A stretch of DNA of 47,007 nucleotides from an uncultured Bacilli bacterium (GTDB lineage Bacteria; Bacillota_I; Bacilli_A; RF39; UBA660), in NCBI GenBank assembly GCA_944363735.1, contig CALVVB010000004.1:1-47007 (forward strand), given 5' to 3'. Positions 16,423 to 23,849 of this stretch are shown piece by piece. How positions within the stretch are numbered: position 1 is the first letter of the stretch; the number at the start of each line of letters is the position of its first letter. The notes below the pieces were generated by a model that had not been told where the DNA came from, searched no databases, and was given only the letters and a program-made list of their open reading frames with translations. The position numbers and the translations under genes are program-made.

Positions 16423-16483
16423 ATGACACAATGACACATTGTTTGCGAGTACCCTACATGCATTTATAGTGTCATAGTGTCAT
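16423..16483. repeat. Large inverted repeat of tandem ATGACAC units
   Basis: Two ATGACAC units (16423-16429, 16431-16437) face two GTGTCAT units (16469-16475, 16477-16483) across a 31-nt spacer, giving 14 bp of complementarity around one mismatch. The repeat begins 6 nt after the HAD stop and lies upstream of the ATPase promoter. It has no T-tail on the strand of either gene, so it looks more like a protein-binding site or recombination border than a terminator. Confidence 0.6.
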
Positions 16484-16488
16484 TTTCT

Positions 16489-17268
16489 TTATTTCTTTTT
16501 AAATGTTAGTCCTTTTTCTGATTTAATAGGATAAATAAAATTTACTAAATCTACAAATTCTTTATAACTTTGAATGCTATAATCAGTTATCTCATTAATT
16601 TTTTCTCTATCTAAATCTGCATATTTATCATAAATATTTACAACTTCAATACCTGCATTCTTGCTTGCTAATACTCCTGTATAAGAATCTTCAAATATTA
16701 AACATTCACTTGGAGATGCATCATAGTATTGCATTATTTTATTATATATTTCAGGATTAGGTTTCTTATTTTTTACATCTTCTTTTCTAGTAATCAAATC
16801 AAAAACTTCTGCTATATTCATTTGTTCTAGCATTCTTTTATTCTTTTTAGAATAAATATCTAGTTGAACTTGTGTTGTCATTGTTGCTAATACTAAAGTA
16901 AATCCTAAATCTTTCAACATTAATATTAATTTAACGACATCATGTTTAAAATCCATCTCGTTTTCTAAAACTTCACCTGATTTATCCCATCTAATATTAA
17001 GTAATGTCTGTGCATCTCTAATACTGAAGTTATACTTTTTTATTAGATATTTGCAATATGCCAAATAAATATCACTATCTTGATTGCTATGAAGAAAAGC
17101 ATCTCTTTCTGTTTGTATATTGTCTAAATCTATAGACATTCCTCCAAATTCTTCAATCAGTTTTTGATCTGTTCTATTCCAAACCCCAATAGAATCAATT
17201 AGTGTCCCATCCATATCGAAAATAATATACTTTTTATCTTTTAATTTAAGTTCATTTAGTTGTTTCAT
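16489..17268 (-). CDS. HAD-family phosphatase (beta-phosphoglucomutase-like)
   Basis: The 259-aa protein has the haloacid dehalogenase motifs: FDMDGTLIDS (about residues 18-27, catalytic aspartates), the threonine region LATMTT, the lysine in NKKPNPEIY and FEDSYTGVLAS. A helical cap of about 75 residues follows motif I. It hydrolyses phosphate esters of small metabolites; the substrate is not determinable. It is the last gene of the cassette after the zeta-like kinase, with a 49-nt gap and its own AGGAGG site. It may remove a phosphate that the neighbouring kinase adds, but this is inference. Confidence 0.85.
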   Translation of the reverse strand: MKQLNELKLKDKKYIIFDMDGTLIDSIGVWNRTDQKLIEEFGGMSIDLDNIQTERDAFLHSNQDSDIYLAYCKYLIKKYNFSIRDAQTLLNIRWDKSGEVLENEMDFKHDVVKLILMLKDLGFTLVLATMTTQVQLDIYSKKNKRMLEQMNIAEVFDLITRKEDVKNKKPNPEIYNKIMQYYDASPSECLIFEDSYTGVLASKNAGIEVVNIYDKYADLDREKINEITDYSIQSYKEFVDLVNFIYPIKSEKGLTFKKK

Positions 17269-17317
17269 TAGGTTTTACCTCCTATAATCTAATTTGCTTT
17301 ATTATCATTAGAATTAA

Positions 17318-18175
17318 TTATTTTTTATGTGATTTTTCATTATCGTAGTAACTATTTATTTCACAATAAACACTTTCTATTTTCTTTAATTCATCAAATT
17401 GTTCTTGTGGTGCCTTTCTATTCATCATACATTGCTTAATATTATTCATTCTTTTTTCATAGATAGTACATGCATGATCATTACTTTGTTTTCTAAATTC
17501 TTGTAATACCTCTAAGTAATCATTTCCAACTGGTATAACCTTAAATTGATTATCAAATGATACAACATAATTTACTTTTACACCTAAAGATATGCATTTC
17601 GATATGAAATCAGGCAATAAAGTATAACATTTATTATGTGATTCAATATTTGATAATTTAGCATTATCACTTTTTAATATTTCTTTTTCATATCTTTCTC
17701 TTGTAGCAAGTAAACTTGCTAAATCTCCTGCTACCACAACATTTAAAACAACATCGTATTCATTAGGAATTGTTTTTATTAACTCCAATAAGCTACTATC
17801 AATTGGAGCTTTTTCTCTTAAAACTGAATATCTATTTTGTATTGCATAAGAGAAAAGCTCATCCCCCCATAAATGTGCATCATAATTTGTTAGTTTTGCA
17901 TAACTTGTTGGATATTTATCCAATATTTCATCAGAATACTTACTCAAATATCTATAATCATCAGAATTTATAATTACATACTGAGATAAGTCTTCATGAT
18001 TTATATAAGTTGTTTTTCCACAACCCGGTTGTCCTACAACAAACATAATAGATGGATTATTTTCAGCAACTCTATCTGAAAACAATTTCTTCTTTAAAAG
18101 TTCTAAAACCACATCATGTTCTTTTTCAGATAGTTTATATTTTTGAATTAATTCTTGTAATAATTGATTGTTCAC
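17318..18175 (-). CDS. Zeta-toxin family kinase
   Basis: The protein (about 285 aa) has a P-loop FVVGQPGCGKTT (near residue 50), the substrate-site motif INSDDYR and an ATP-contacting region LATRERYEKE, as in zeta/PezT toxins. Those kinases phosphorylate UDP-N-acetylglucosamine and so block wall synthesis. The apparent ATG at 18190 has no ribosome site before it; GGAGG lies just inside and is followed 8 nt later by a GTG at 18175, which I take as the real start. It is one of four same-strand genes led by an XRE regulator, resembling pezAT with two additions. The C-terminal part is helical. Confidence 0.8.
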   Translation of the reverse strand: MNNQLLQELIQKYKLSEKEHDVVLELLKKKLFSDRVAENNPSIMFVVGQPGCGKTTYINHEDLSQYVIINSDDYRYLSKYSDEILDKYPTSYAKLTNYDAHLWGDELFSYAIQNRYSVLREKAPIDSSLLELIKTIPNEYDVVLNVVVAGDLASLLATRERYEKEILKSDNAKLSNIESHNKCYTLLPDFISKCISLGVKVNYVVSFDNQFKVIPVGNDYLEVLQEFRKQSNDHACTIYEKRMNNIKQCMMNRKAPQEQFDELKKIESVYCEINSYYDNEKSHKK

Positions 18176-18216
18176 TTTTGCATCCTCCATTTTAATTTAT
18201 ATATAATTCTTATAAA

Positions 18217-18717
18217 TTATTTAATTAATCCCATATCTAAAAATAAATCTTCTAAATATCGGTTTTTATCCAAGATAATAATTGGATAACTATAATCTTC
18301 TTGGTTTCTACTCCAATTATCAAAATTATACATAACATCTTTTATTAATTCATTACTATTTCCTCTTTGCTTATATCTTTCTAGTAATTTTTTTCTGTTA
18401 TCATAATCATTAGATGGCAATATAAATAAAAAATCTATATTATTATTAATCAATAGTTCTCTTACATCTAAACTAGATGGTACTAATACAATATCATATT
18501 TTTTTCTTGCTTCTAAAATAGCATTTAAATAATTATTAGGCCATTCTGGATTTGGAGTTCTAGATGAATCGTATTTCTTTTTCTCATAATCATTTTTATC
18601 AATCATCGAGTAATCACATCTATATGGAGAACTCTGTAAATCGCATACATTTGAATATTTATTACCAACAGTTGTTTTACCTAATCCTGCAAATACACTT
18701 ATAACTTTTCCGTTCAT
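18217..18717 (-). CDS. Small P-loop kinase-like protein
   Basis: The 166-aa protein has a shortened P-loop at its very start (SVFAGLGKTTVG) and the layout of nucleotide or nucleoside kinases: a YDIVLVPSSLDVREL strand, FLFILPSNDYDNRKKLLERYKQRG (lid-like arginines) and a short C-terminal helix. The likely function is phosphorylation of a small nucleotide-like substrate, but the P-loop lacks the usual glycine pattern and activity is uncertain. ATG at 18717 is chosen because AAAGGAG lies 8 nt upstream. It is 13 nt after the XRE gene and 41 nt before the zeta gene start. Confidence 0.55.
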   Translation of the reverse strand: MNGKVISVFAGLGKTTVGNKYSNVCDLQSSPYRCDYSMIDKNDYEKKKYDSSRTPNPEWPNNYLNAILEARKKYDIVLVPSSLDVRELLINNNIDFLFILPSNDYDNRKKLLERYKQRGNSNELIKDVMYNFDNWSRNQEDYSYPIIILDKNRYLEDLFLDMGLIK

Positions 18718-18730
18718 CGTCATATCTCCT

Positions 18731-19252
18731 TTAGTTTTTCTTTGGCAACTTACTATAATCATATTTATGTTCTGCTACTTCTAATTCATCAAAAGCATAT
18801 TTTATATCTTCAATTGCTTTATCAATTGTATATAAACTATCTTTATCTTTTTGCATTATTTGCAAGTGTTCTATTGTATAAAATAACTTTTGTCTTGCAT
18901 CACTTACTTTTTTTCTTTTTTCATTATCAAAATCTAGTAATTCTAGTTCAGATTTTTTATATTGTTCTATTAAGTCTTTTAAATCTTTACTAGATTTATT
19001 TGCATATTTATCTTTAGAAACATAGAAAAGCATCTCATCATAACCAGCTACCTTTAATAATTTTTGTAATGACATATCTAATGTTTCAGCAATCTTTCGT
19101 AGATCATCAATATCTACTTTTTTTATTTTACCATTAATTAAATCATTTAAAGTACTTCTGCTAATACCTGTTAATTTAGCAAGTTCTCTTTGTGAAATAC
19201 CTTTTGCTTCTCTTGCTGATTCAATTAAAATTTTAAGTTCTTCTGAGTTCAT
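18731..19252 (-). CDS. XRE-family regulator, PezA-like antitoxin candidate
   Basis: The 173-aa protein has an N-terminal helix-turn-helix (SQRELAKLTGISRSTLNDLINGK, about residues 18-40; core GISRSTLNDL) and a charged helical C-terminal half (about residues 75-165). That matches PezA-type antitoxins, which repress their operon and bind the zeta kinase. It is the first gene of the cassette and has its own promoter overlapping an 18-bp palindrome. ATG at 19252 is preferred (GAAGTG upstream) over a start at 19288. Antitoxin function is inferred from position and layout. Confidence 0.85.
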   Translation of the reverse strand: MNSEELKILIESAREAKGISQRELAKLTGISRSTLNDLINGKIKKVDIDDLRKIAETLDMSLQKLLKVAGYDEMLFYVSKDKYANKSSKDLKDLIEQYKKSELELLDFDNEKRKKVSDARQKLFYTIEHLQIMQKDKDSLYTIDKAIEDIKYAFDELEVAEHKYDYSKLPKKN

Positions 19253-19292
19253 AATAACACTTCTTTCTCCCCTTTTGTCTCTCAACAATTTA

Positions 19293-19321
19293 ATTTTACC
19301 ACATTTTTATTCAAATGTCTA
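19293..19321 (-). promoter_or_regulatory. Promoter of the XRE-kinase-zeta-HAD operon
   Basis: The minus strand reads TAGACA (19321-19316), 17 nt, then TAAAAT (19298-19293), close to the consensus. The -35 box lies within the left operator palindrome (19316-19333), which suggests autoregulation by the XRE protein. Confidence 0.6.
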
Positions 19322-19392
19322 GTTTTTCGGTCAAGTTGTATTGACAATATTTTCGGACAGTGTTATATTTAAATTGTCCTTAATATCGGACA
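19316..19392. promoter_or_regulatory. Paired operator palindromes between divergent promoters
   Basis: TGTCTAGTTTTTCGGTCA (19316-19333) and TGTCCTTAATATCGGACA (19375-19392) share half-sites and an 8-nt spacing. A further half-site GGACA lies at 19355-19359. One palindrome covers the -35 box of the leftward promoter and the other the predicted start of the rightward transcript, as expected for a single repressor controlling both. Confidence 0.6.
19341..19369 (+). promoter_or_regulatory. Strong promoter of the mobilization/replication genes
   Basis: TTGACA (19341-19346), 17 nt, TGT-TATATT (-10 at 19364-19369, with an extended TG). This near-consensus promoter drives the rightward genes from 19417 on and faces the leftward cassette promoter. 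Confidence 0.75.
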
Positions 19393-19416
19393 TTCAGAAG
19401 AAAGGAGGTTAAGAAT

Positions 19417-19671
19417 ATGAAATTATTTAAGAAAGATAATATAAATGATTATATAATTCCTAAAGATTTATCTATTAGGGCAACTGGTATGCTTAATTCA
19501 TTATTAGTCAGAACTAATGATGAACTTGAAAATATTGATCTCTACTCTCTTAGTAATGATAGTAGAAAAGATGTTGCATTAGCATTTAGAGAATTAAGAA
19601 AGAAAAAATATATTATCTATAATTCATTAGATGATACATATTACGTTTATGTATCACCACAAAAAAAATAA
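19417..19671 (+). CDS. Small winged-helix-like protein of the element
   Basis: The 84-aa protein is soluble. Its middle part (SIRATGMLNSLLVRTNDE, then LSNDSRKDVALAFRELRKKKYI) fits a short winged-helix domain of the kind used by replication or regulatory proteins. No family is recognised with certainty. It has an excellent AAAGGAGG site and is the first gene after the strong promoter, directly ahead of another small gene and the RepA-like ATPase. It may take part in replication control or in regulating the element. Confidence 0.5.
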   Translation: MKLFKKDNINDYIIPKDLSIRATGMLNSLLVRTNDELENIDLYSLSNDSRKDVALAFRELRKKKYIIYNSLDDTYYVYVSPQKK

Positions 19672-19691
19672 TATGAAAGGAGGAAAAATAT

Positions 19692-19943
19692 ATGTCTGCA
19701 GAAGAAACATTAAAATTAATAGCTAAGCAATGGTGCACCCTAGAAGATATTATGAAACTTGGTCATCTTGGTAGGAATTCTGCACTAAAGGCTAAAAAGA
19801 AAATAAAAGACAAATTAGAAAAACAAGGTTATCTTATTCCAAAGTCTGTCATTCCAACTAAAGAAGTTGTCGCATTCTTTGATATAGATATACCTTATTT
19901 AGAATCTAGAGTTTCTAGTAAAGAATTGATAAAAAAATTGTAA
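19692..19943 (+). CDS. Small DNA-binding-like protein (excisionase or DUF3173-like)
   Basis: The 83-aa protein contains a helix-turn-helix-like segment (TLEDIMKLGHLGRNSALKA) followed by KKIKDKLEKQGYLIPKSVIPT and KEVVAFFDID. This resembles small helix-turn-helix proteins such as DUF3173/excisionase-like factors found in integrative elements. Those usually sit next to int, but here integrase is 2.7 kb away, so the assignment is tentative. It starts 20 nt after the previous gene with an AAAGGAGG site and ends 14 nt before the RepA-like gene. Confidence 0.45.
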   Translation: MSAEETLKLIAKQWCTLEDIMKLGHLGRNSALKAKKKIKDKLEKQGYLIPKSVIPTKEVVAFFDIDIPYLESRVSSKELIKKL

Positions 19944-19957
19944 GAAAGGAGATACAA

Positions 19958-20908
19958 ATGAAACAACTAAATGAAATAAATAAAATCATAAAAAAAGATA
20001 TCATCGTTGAAAACCTAATGATATCAAATGGAGTTTATCTACTTGTATCTCATCCTAAGGTTGGCAAGTCAATGTTTGCTCAGCAACTTGCCTTCTCTCT
20101 TACTACTGGAGAAGATTTTTTAGGATTTAAAGTAAATCCCTCTCATGTCTTATATATTACCACAGAGGGAGATATAAATCAATTAGAAACAAGATTTAAG
20201 TTAATGAATTTAAAGCCTAAATTAGATAAACTTCACATAATAGATTCAGATGATATATCAGATTTTTATATTAGAGATATTGAATATGATATTCATCAGT
20301 TAGCATCCAATAATCAAAAACTATTTGTCATTATAGATATGTTAAAAGATATAAAATTTGATACTAGTTATGATTTAAATAACTATCAAGAAATAAATGA
20401 TGTTGTATTTAGAAAATTAAAAGAGTTATATAAGAAATATAATATCACTCTGCTTGTTACTCATCACTTAAATAAAAGAGATGACACTATGGGTAGTGTT
20501 GGATTAAATGCTGATGTATCTGGAATTATTAAATTAAAAGAATCAAGAAATGATTATAACAAACTAACTTTAGATTATAAAGGTAGAGATTTAGGTAGAT
20601 TAGAATTAAATTTAAAACGAAATGATAATCAAACATTTAGTATTATAGATGAAAATACAGATGATGAAACTGATTATAATCTACTCTTATTTATAAAATA
20701 TGCAGTTTCTAAAAAAGATTTTGATTATACAATATCAGATATTTTATCTAAAACAAATATTTTATTAACTCCAACACAACTTGGAGGTTTAATTCAAAGA
20801 AACCTAAGTTTATTGGAGAAAGAAGGTCTTCATATAACAAGTAAAAGAACTGCTAATGAAAGATTATGGCATTGTTCTTATGAAGAACCTTCCGAAAATA
20901 ATGAATGA
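19958..20908 (+). CDS. RepA-like AAA ATPase (AAA_25)
   Basis: The 316-aa protein has the RecA-like helicase-loader layout: Walker A SHPKVGKSMFA (about residues 31-41), VLYITTEGD and Walker B LFVIIDMLKDI (about 125). A LLVTHHLNKRDD segment follows, and a C-terminal winged-helix-like region after residue 240. It resembles the RSF1010 RepA/AAA_25 hexameric ATPases used by plasmids and mobile elements, so the element may replicate after excision. The gene is followed at once by a chain of hairpins that could be an origin. Start ATG after AAAGGAG. Confidence 0.8.
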   Translation: MKQLNEINKIIKKDIIVENLMISNGVYLLVSHPKVGKSMFAQQLAFSLTTGEDFLGFKVNPSHVLYITTEGDINQLETRFKLMNLKPKLDKLHIIDSDDISDFYIRDIEYDIHQLASNNQKLFVIIDMLKDIKFDTSYDLNNYQEINDVVFRKLKELYKKYNITLLVTHHLNKRDDTMGSVGLNADVSGIIKLKESRNDYNKLTLDYKGRDLGRLELNLKRNDNQTFSIIDENTDDETDYNLLLFIKYAVSKKDFDYTISDILSKTNILLTPTQLGGLIQRNLSLLEKEGLHITSKRTANERLWHCSYEEPSENNE

Positions 20909-21084
20909 ACGTGGCACGTTCTGACCTGTAAGGTTGGAAGTGGCGATAGTGAATTCATTACCCATTAATTAAATGATATAGTATATCGTTTAATTAATCT
21001 TGTAATAGAGAATGCCTTTACCTATTTATTAGGTATTGGCTCTAGCTATTACAAGCATAAAGGATTCTAAGGAATATTCCTTAG
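20907..21084. other. Chain of hairpins between repA-like and mobV, possible origin
   Basis: Perfect or near-perfect hairpins follow each other: GAACGTG-g-CACGTTC (20907-20921), ACCT-gta-AGGT (20924-20934), ATTAATTAAA with TTTAATTAAT enclosing GATATA/TATATC (20964-20998), CTTGTAATAG with CTATTACAAG (20999-21008, 21046-21055) enclosing AGA/TCT, GCC/GGC and ACCTA/TAGGT, and the palindrome CTAAGGAATATTCCTTAG (21067-21084). No reading frame fits. It may act as a single-strand or replication origin, or be transcribed as a structured RNA. Confidence 0.6.
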
Positions 21085-21117
21085 CTCACGGTTGGGCATA
21101 TATTATGCCCTAGTGAG
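21085..21117 (+). other. Candidate oriT of MobV type
   Basis: CTCAC (21085-21089) pairs with GTGAG (21113-21117) around an inner stem GGGCATA/TATGCCC (21094-21100, 21104-21110). The layout recalls the pMV158-type oriT, in which a hairpin ends in TAGTGTG just before the nick; here the corresponding sequence is TAGTGAG. It lies 45 nt upstream of the relaxase gene, the usual place. The nick site is inferred only. Confidence 0.5.
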
Positions 21118-21162
21118 ATAGAGTATTATTTTAAAACAAGCATTGAAAGGAGGTCAAAATAA

Positions 21163-22542
21163 ATGTACTCAGGAAAACAAGCGCTACGATTAGAAAAGTT
21201 TAAAGCATCAGATATTGGTGGACTTGATAAAGAATTAAAGGAAAGAAAAGGTTCTGGTAAATATGATAGTACTAGAACTCCATATAATATAGAATTAATA
21301 AATTATGATGGTCTTACTCTAGCAAGTTCTACATATGATTATCTTTATTCTAATAATATAAACTATAACCCAAATAAAAAAAGTACAAAAGTATTGAATG
21401 GTTTAATCATAACAAGTGGTCAAGAATTCTTTGAACATTATGGAATGGAATTTAAAGATACTGGAGAAGTTTATAAAACTGGAGATAACGCTGGTAAACC
21501 AATTAGACATGTTGTTATAGATGAAAGCCATAAATTACCAACTGAAATAAAAAGATTTTTTGATGAAAGTCTTAACTTTATTTCTAACTTCGTAGGAAAA
21601 GAAAATATAAGATATGCAGCAATACATCTTGATGAATCTACTCCACATATGCATATATATTTCACTCCAGTAGTTAATGAAGTTAAGAGAAAAGTATTTG
21701 AGTTAGATGAAAATGGTCATCAATTAAAACACGAAATAACTAATAAAAAAGGAGAAAAGAAATTAGTACCAATTCAAAAGAAAGATAAAAATGGAAATAA
21801 TATCTATGAAACAGTTAAAGGTAAATTTCTAAATTCAGATCAATTTTGGAAACAAAAAGGTGGTAATGCTTCTTATACTCTACTTCAAGATGATTATAAC
21901 GAATTTATTAAGTCAAAAGGTTATAACTTATTTAGAGGTGAAATTGGTGGAGATAAAACTCATCTAACTAATGCTATGAAACAGCAAATTGAATTAAATG
22001 CTTTAAATAAAGAAATAAGAAAAGAAAATGAGCTATTAAAAGAGGCAAATAAAGCCGAGAATAGATTTATTGATAAAGTTGATAAAGAAACATCAAAAGA
22101 TATCTTAAATCCTATTAAAAAAGGTATTTTAAAGCAATATAAAGATGAAGATATAGATAATCTATCTACTTACTCAAAAGAACTTGCTGAAGATAATATT
22201 AAAAAGGATTTAGAAATTAAACTTCTAACTAAAGAAGTTAATGATTTTAAATCAGGAGAAGCTTATATTAATCAAAAGAAAATTATTGATAGTCAAAAAG
22301 AAATTATTGAAAATAAAAATAAAGAAATAGGATTTTGGAAAAATAAATTTCAAGAATTAACTGAAGAATTTAATAATTTTAAAAATACGATTCAAAACAA
22401 AATATATTCTTTAACTACTAAATTATTAGATGTACTTCATATTCCATATAATTGGCATCAAGCTAATGATCCTGACTTTGCTATTGATAAAGCAAGACAA
22501 CACTTAAATAAAAATAAATCACGTGATGATTTAGAGAGATGA
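21163..22542 (+). CDS. MobV-family relaxase
   Basis: The 459-aa protein shows the MobV metal-binding motif AIHLDESTPHMHIYFTP (about residues 150-166), which with upstream residues cuts one strand at oriT and pilots the DNA to the recipient. The N-terminal domain spans about residues 1-270; then comes a long charged coiled coil (about 275-420: KENELLKEANKAENRF, then EIGFWKNKFQELTEEFNNF). No transmembrane segment. Start ATG after AAAGGAGG. It needs a helper's mating machinery, which is absent here. An integrase gene follows after 87 nt. Confidence 0.9.
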   Translation: MYSGKQALRLEKFKASDIGGLDKELKERKGSGKYDSTRTPYNIELINYDGLTLASSTYDYLYSNNINYNPNKKSTKVLNGLIITSGQEFFEHYGMEFKDTGEVYKTGDNAGKPIRHVVIDESHKLPTEIKRFFDESLNFISNFVGKENIRYAAIHLDESTPHMHIYFTPVVNEVKRKVFELDENGHQLKHEITNKKGEKKLVPIQKKDKNGNNIYETVKGKFLNSDQFWKQKGGNASYTLLQDDYNEFIKSKGYNLFRGEIGGDKTHLTNAMKQQIELNALNKEIRKENELLKEANKAENRFIDKVDKETSKDILNPIKKGILKQYKDEDIDNLSTYSKELAEDNIKKDLEIKLLTKEVNDFKSGEAYINQKKIIDSQKEIIENKNKEIGFWKNKFQELTEEFNNFKNTIQNKIYSLTTKLLDVLHIPYNWHQANDPDFAIDKARQHLNKNKSRDDLER

Positions 22543-22575
22543 TTATAAATATTTGTAGTTTGTATGATAAAATAT

Positions 22576-22590
22576 AATTGTTACGAACTG
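22576..22590 (+). repeat. 15-bp inverted repeat, right copy, in the integrase leader
   Basis: AATTGTTACGAACTG, reverse complement of 13542-13556 near the left end. It lies 40 nt before the integrase start codon, in the short gap after mobV, where it could be an operator or accessory protein site. Confidence 0.5.
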
Positions 22591-22629
22591 GTATATTTAT
22601 AAATCCCAACAAAAAAGGAGGAATGAAAT

Positions 22630-23748
22630 ATGGGAATATATAAATTACCAAAAAATCAATGGACTAAAGATGGTCGTAAATATAAATATTATTGGAATGA
22701 AAAAGATAAAAATGGAAAATGGCATAAAAGGTTTTCTAAAGCTTATAAAACTAAATTAGATGCAATGAACGCTGAAAGAGAGTTTTTAAATAGTAAGGTT
22801 GAATTTGGTGGAGATATGGATATGACATTTGGTACTCTTACTGACCAATATATCGAATCTCAAAAAAATAAAGTTAGAAGAAGAACAATGGAAACATATT
22901 TAAAAAGAAGAAGATATTTTGCTGATTTTGAGAATGTTAAATTAAAAGATATGGATGGAAATCTATATCATAAGTTTCAACAAGATTTATGGAATAAACC
23001 TATTAAATGTTCTACTAGAAATGATGTTCAAAAGTTTTTAAAAATTATTCTTAATTGGGGAATGAAAATGTATGATATCAATCTAATGAAATTTTATAAA
23101 AAAATAGAGTTCTTTAAAGACCCTAATGAAATGAAAGAAGAAAAAGATGTTTACACTTTTGAAGAGTTTCAAAAATATATAACAGGAACTACTAATCTAA
23201 ATGATAAAACAATGTTTGAAATGTTATATTATTGTGGATTACGTCGTGGTGAAGCAAGAGGTTTACAATGGTCTGATATTGACTGGAATAATAAGTTAGT
23301 ATCTATTACTAAACAAGCTAATAGTGTAAAGGATAGTCAAAAATATTATGAACTAACTCCACCTAAAACATCTAAAAGTATTAGAACTTTACCTCTTACT
23401 GAAGTTTTATATAACGATTTAGTAAATTTATACAATGAAAAAAAGAAGTACTACGGCTTCAATGACAAATGGTTTATCTTCGGAGAACACGAACCATTAA
23501 CTTTCGGAATGATGTCTAGAATTAATGGTAGAATTGCTGAAAGTGCTGATATTAGAAGAATACCACTACACTCTTTTAGACATAGTTGTGCATCTCTACT
23601 AATTAATACTGGACAACCTGTAACAACTGTATCTAAGTATTTAGGACATGCTAGTACTAAAGAAACATTAGATACATATGCTCACATGTTTCCAAATAAT
23701 CTTACTAATGTAAAAAATACCATAGATAATTTAAATCTAGGTATTTAA
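22630..23748 (+). CDS. int: Tyrosine recombinase/integrase
   Basis: The 372-aa protein is a full-length phage/Tn916-type integrase. The N-terminal arm-binding domain (about residues 1-55) includes YYWNEKDKNGKWHKRFSKAY. A SAM-like core-binding domain spans about 65-160. The catalytic domain has arginine in CGLRRGEARGLQW (about 206), HSFRHSC (about 314), LGHAS (about 338) and the nucleophilic tyrosine in TYAHMF (about 350). It excises and inserts the element at the short core sequences. The start has GGAGG 8 nt upstream. The gene ends about 130 bp before the right att core, a typical place. Confidence 0.92.
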   Translation: MGIYKLPKNQWTKDGRKYKYYWNEKDKNGKWHKRFSKAYKTKLDAMNAEREFLNSKVEFGGDMDMTFGTLTDQYIESQKNKVRRRTMETYLKRRRYFADFENVKLKDMDGNLYHKFQQDLWNKPIKCSTRNDVQKFLKIILNWGMKMYDINLMKFYKKIEFFKDPNEMKEEKDVYTFEEFQKYITGTTNLNDKTMFEMLYYCGLRRGEARGLQWSDIDWNNKLVSITKQANSVKDSQKYYELTPPKTSKSIRTLPLTEVLYNDLVNLYNEKKKYYGFNDKWFIFGEHEPLTFGMMSRINGRIAESADIRRIPLHSFRHSCASLLINTGQPVTTVSKYLGHASTKETLDTYAHMFPNNLTNVKNTIDNLNLGI

Positions 23749-23771
23749 ATAAACTTAAATAAAAAATAAAT

Positions 23772-23815
23772 TTGGTATCTGAAAAAAGGTTTTTGGTATC
23801 TGGCTTGGTATCTAG
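23772..23815 (+). repeat. Integrase arm-type repeats, right end (three copies)
   Basis: TTGGTATCTG at 23772-23781 and 23793-23802, and TTGGTATCTAG at 23805-23815. Two further copies with the same orientation lie at 13644-13667. They are spaced 61 to 104 bp inside the right att core. Confidence 0.6.
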
Positions 23816-23849
23816 AAAAAATTAAAAACCTCAGAAACCCTTATAAAAC

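Noticed and set aside
16423-16483. Double ATGACAC inverted repeat as a terminator
   Set aside because: The T-rich tail is only on the plus strand, where no gene ends; an operator or border is more likely.
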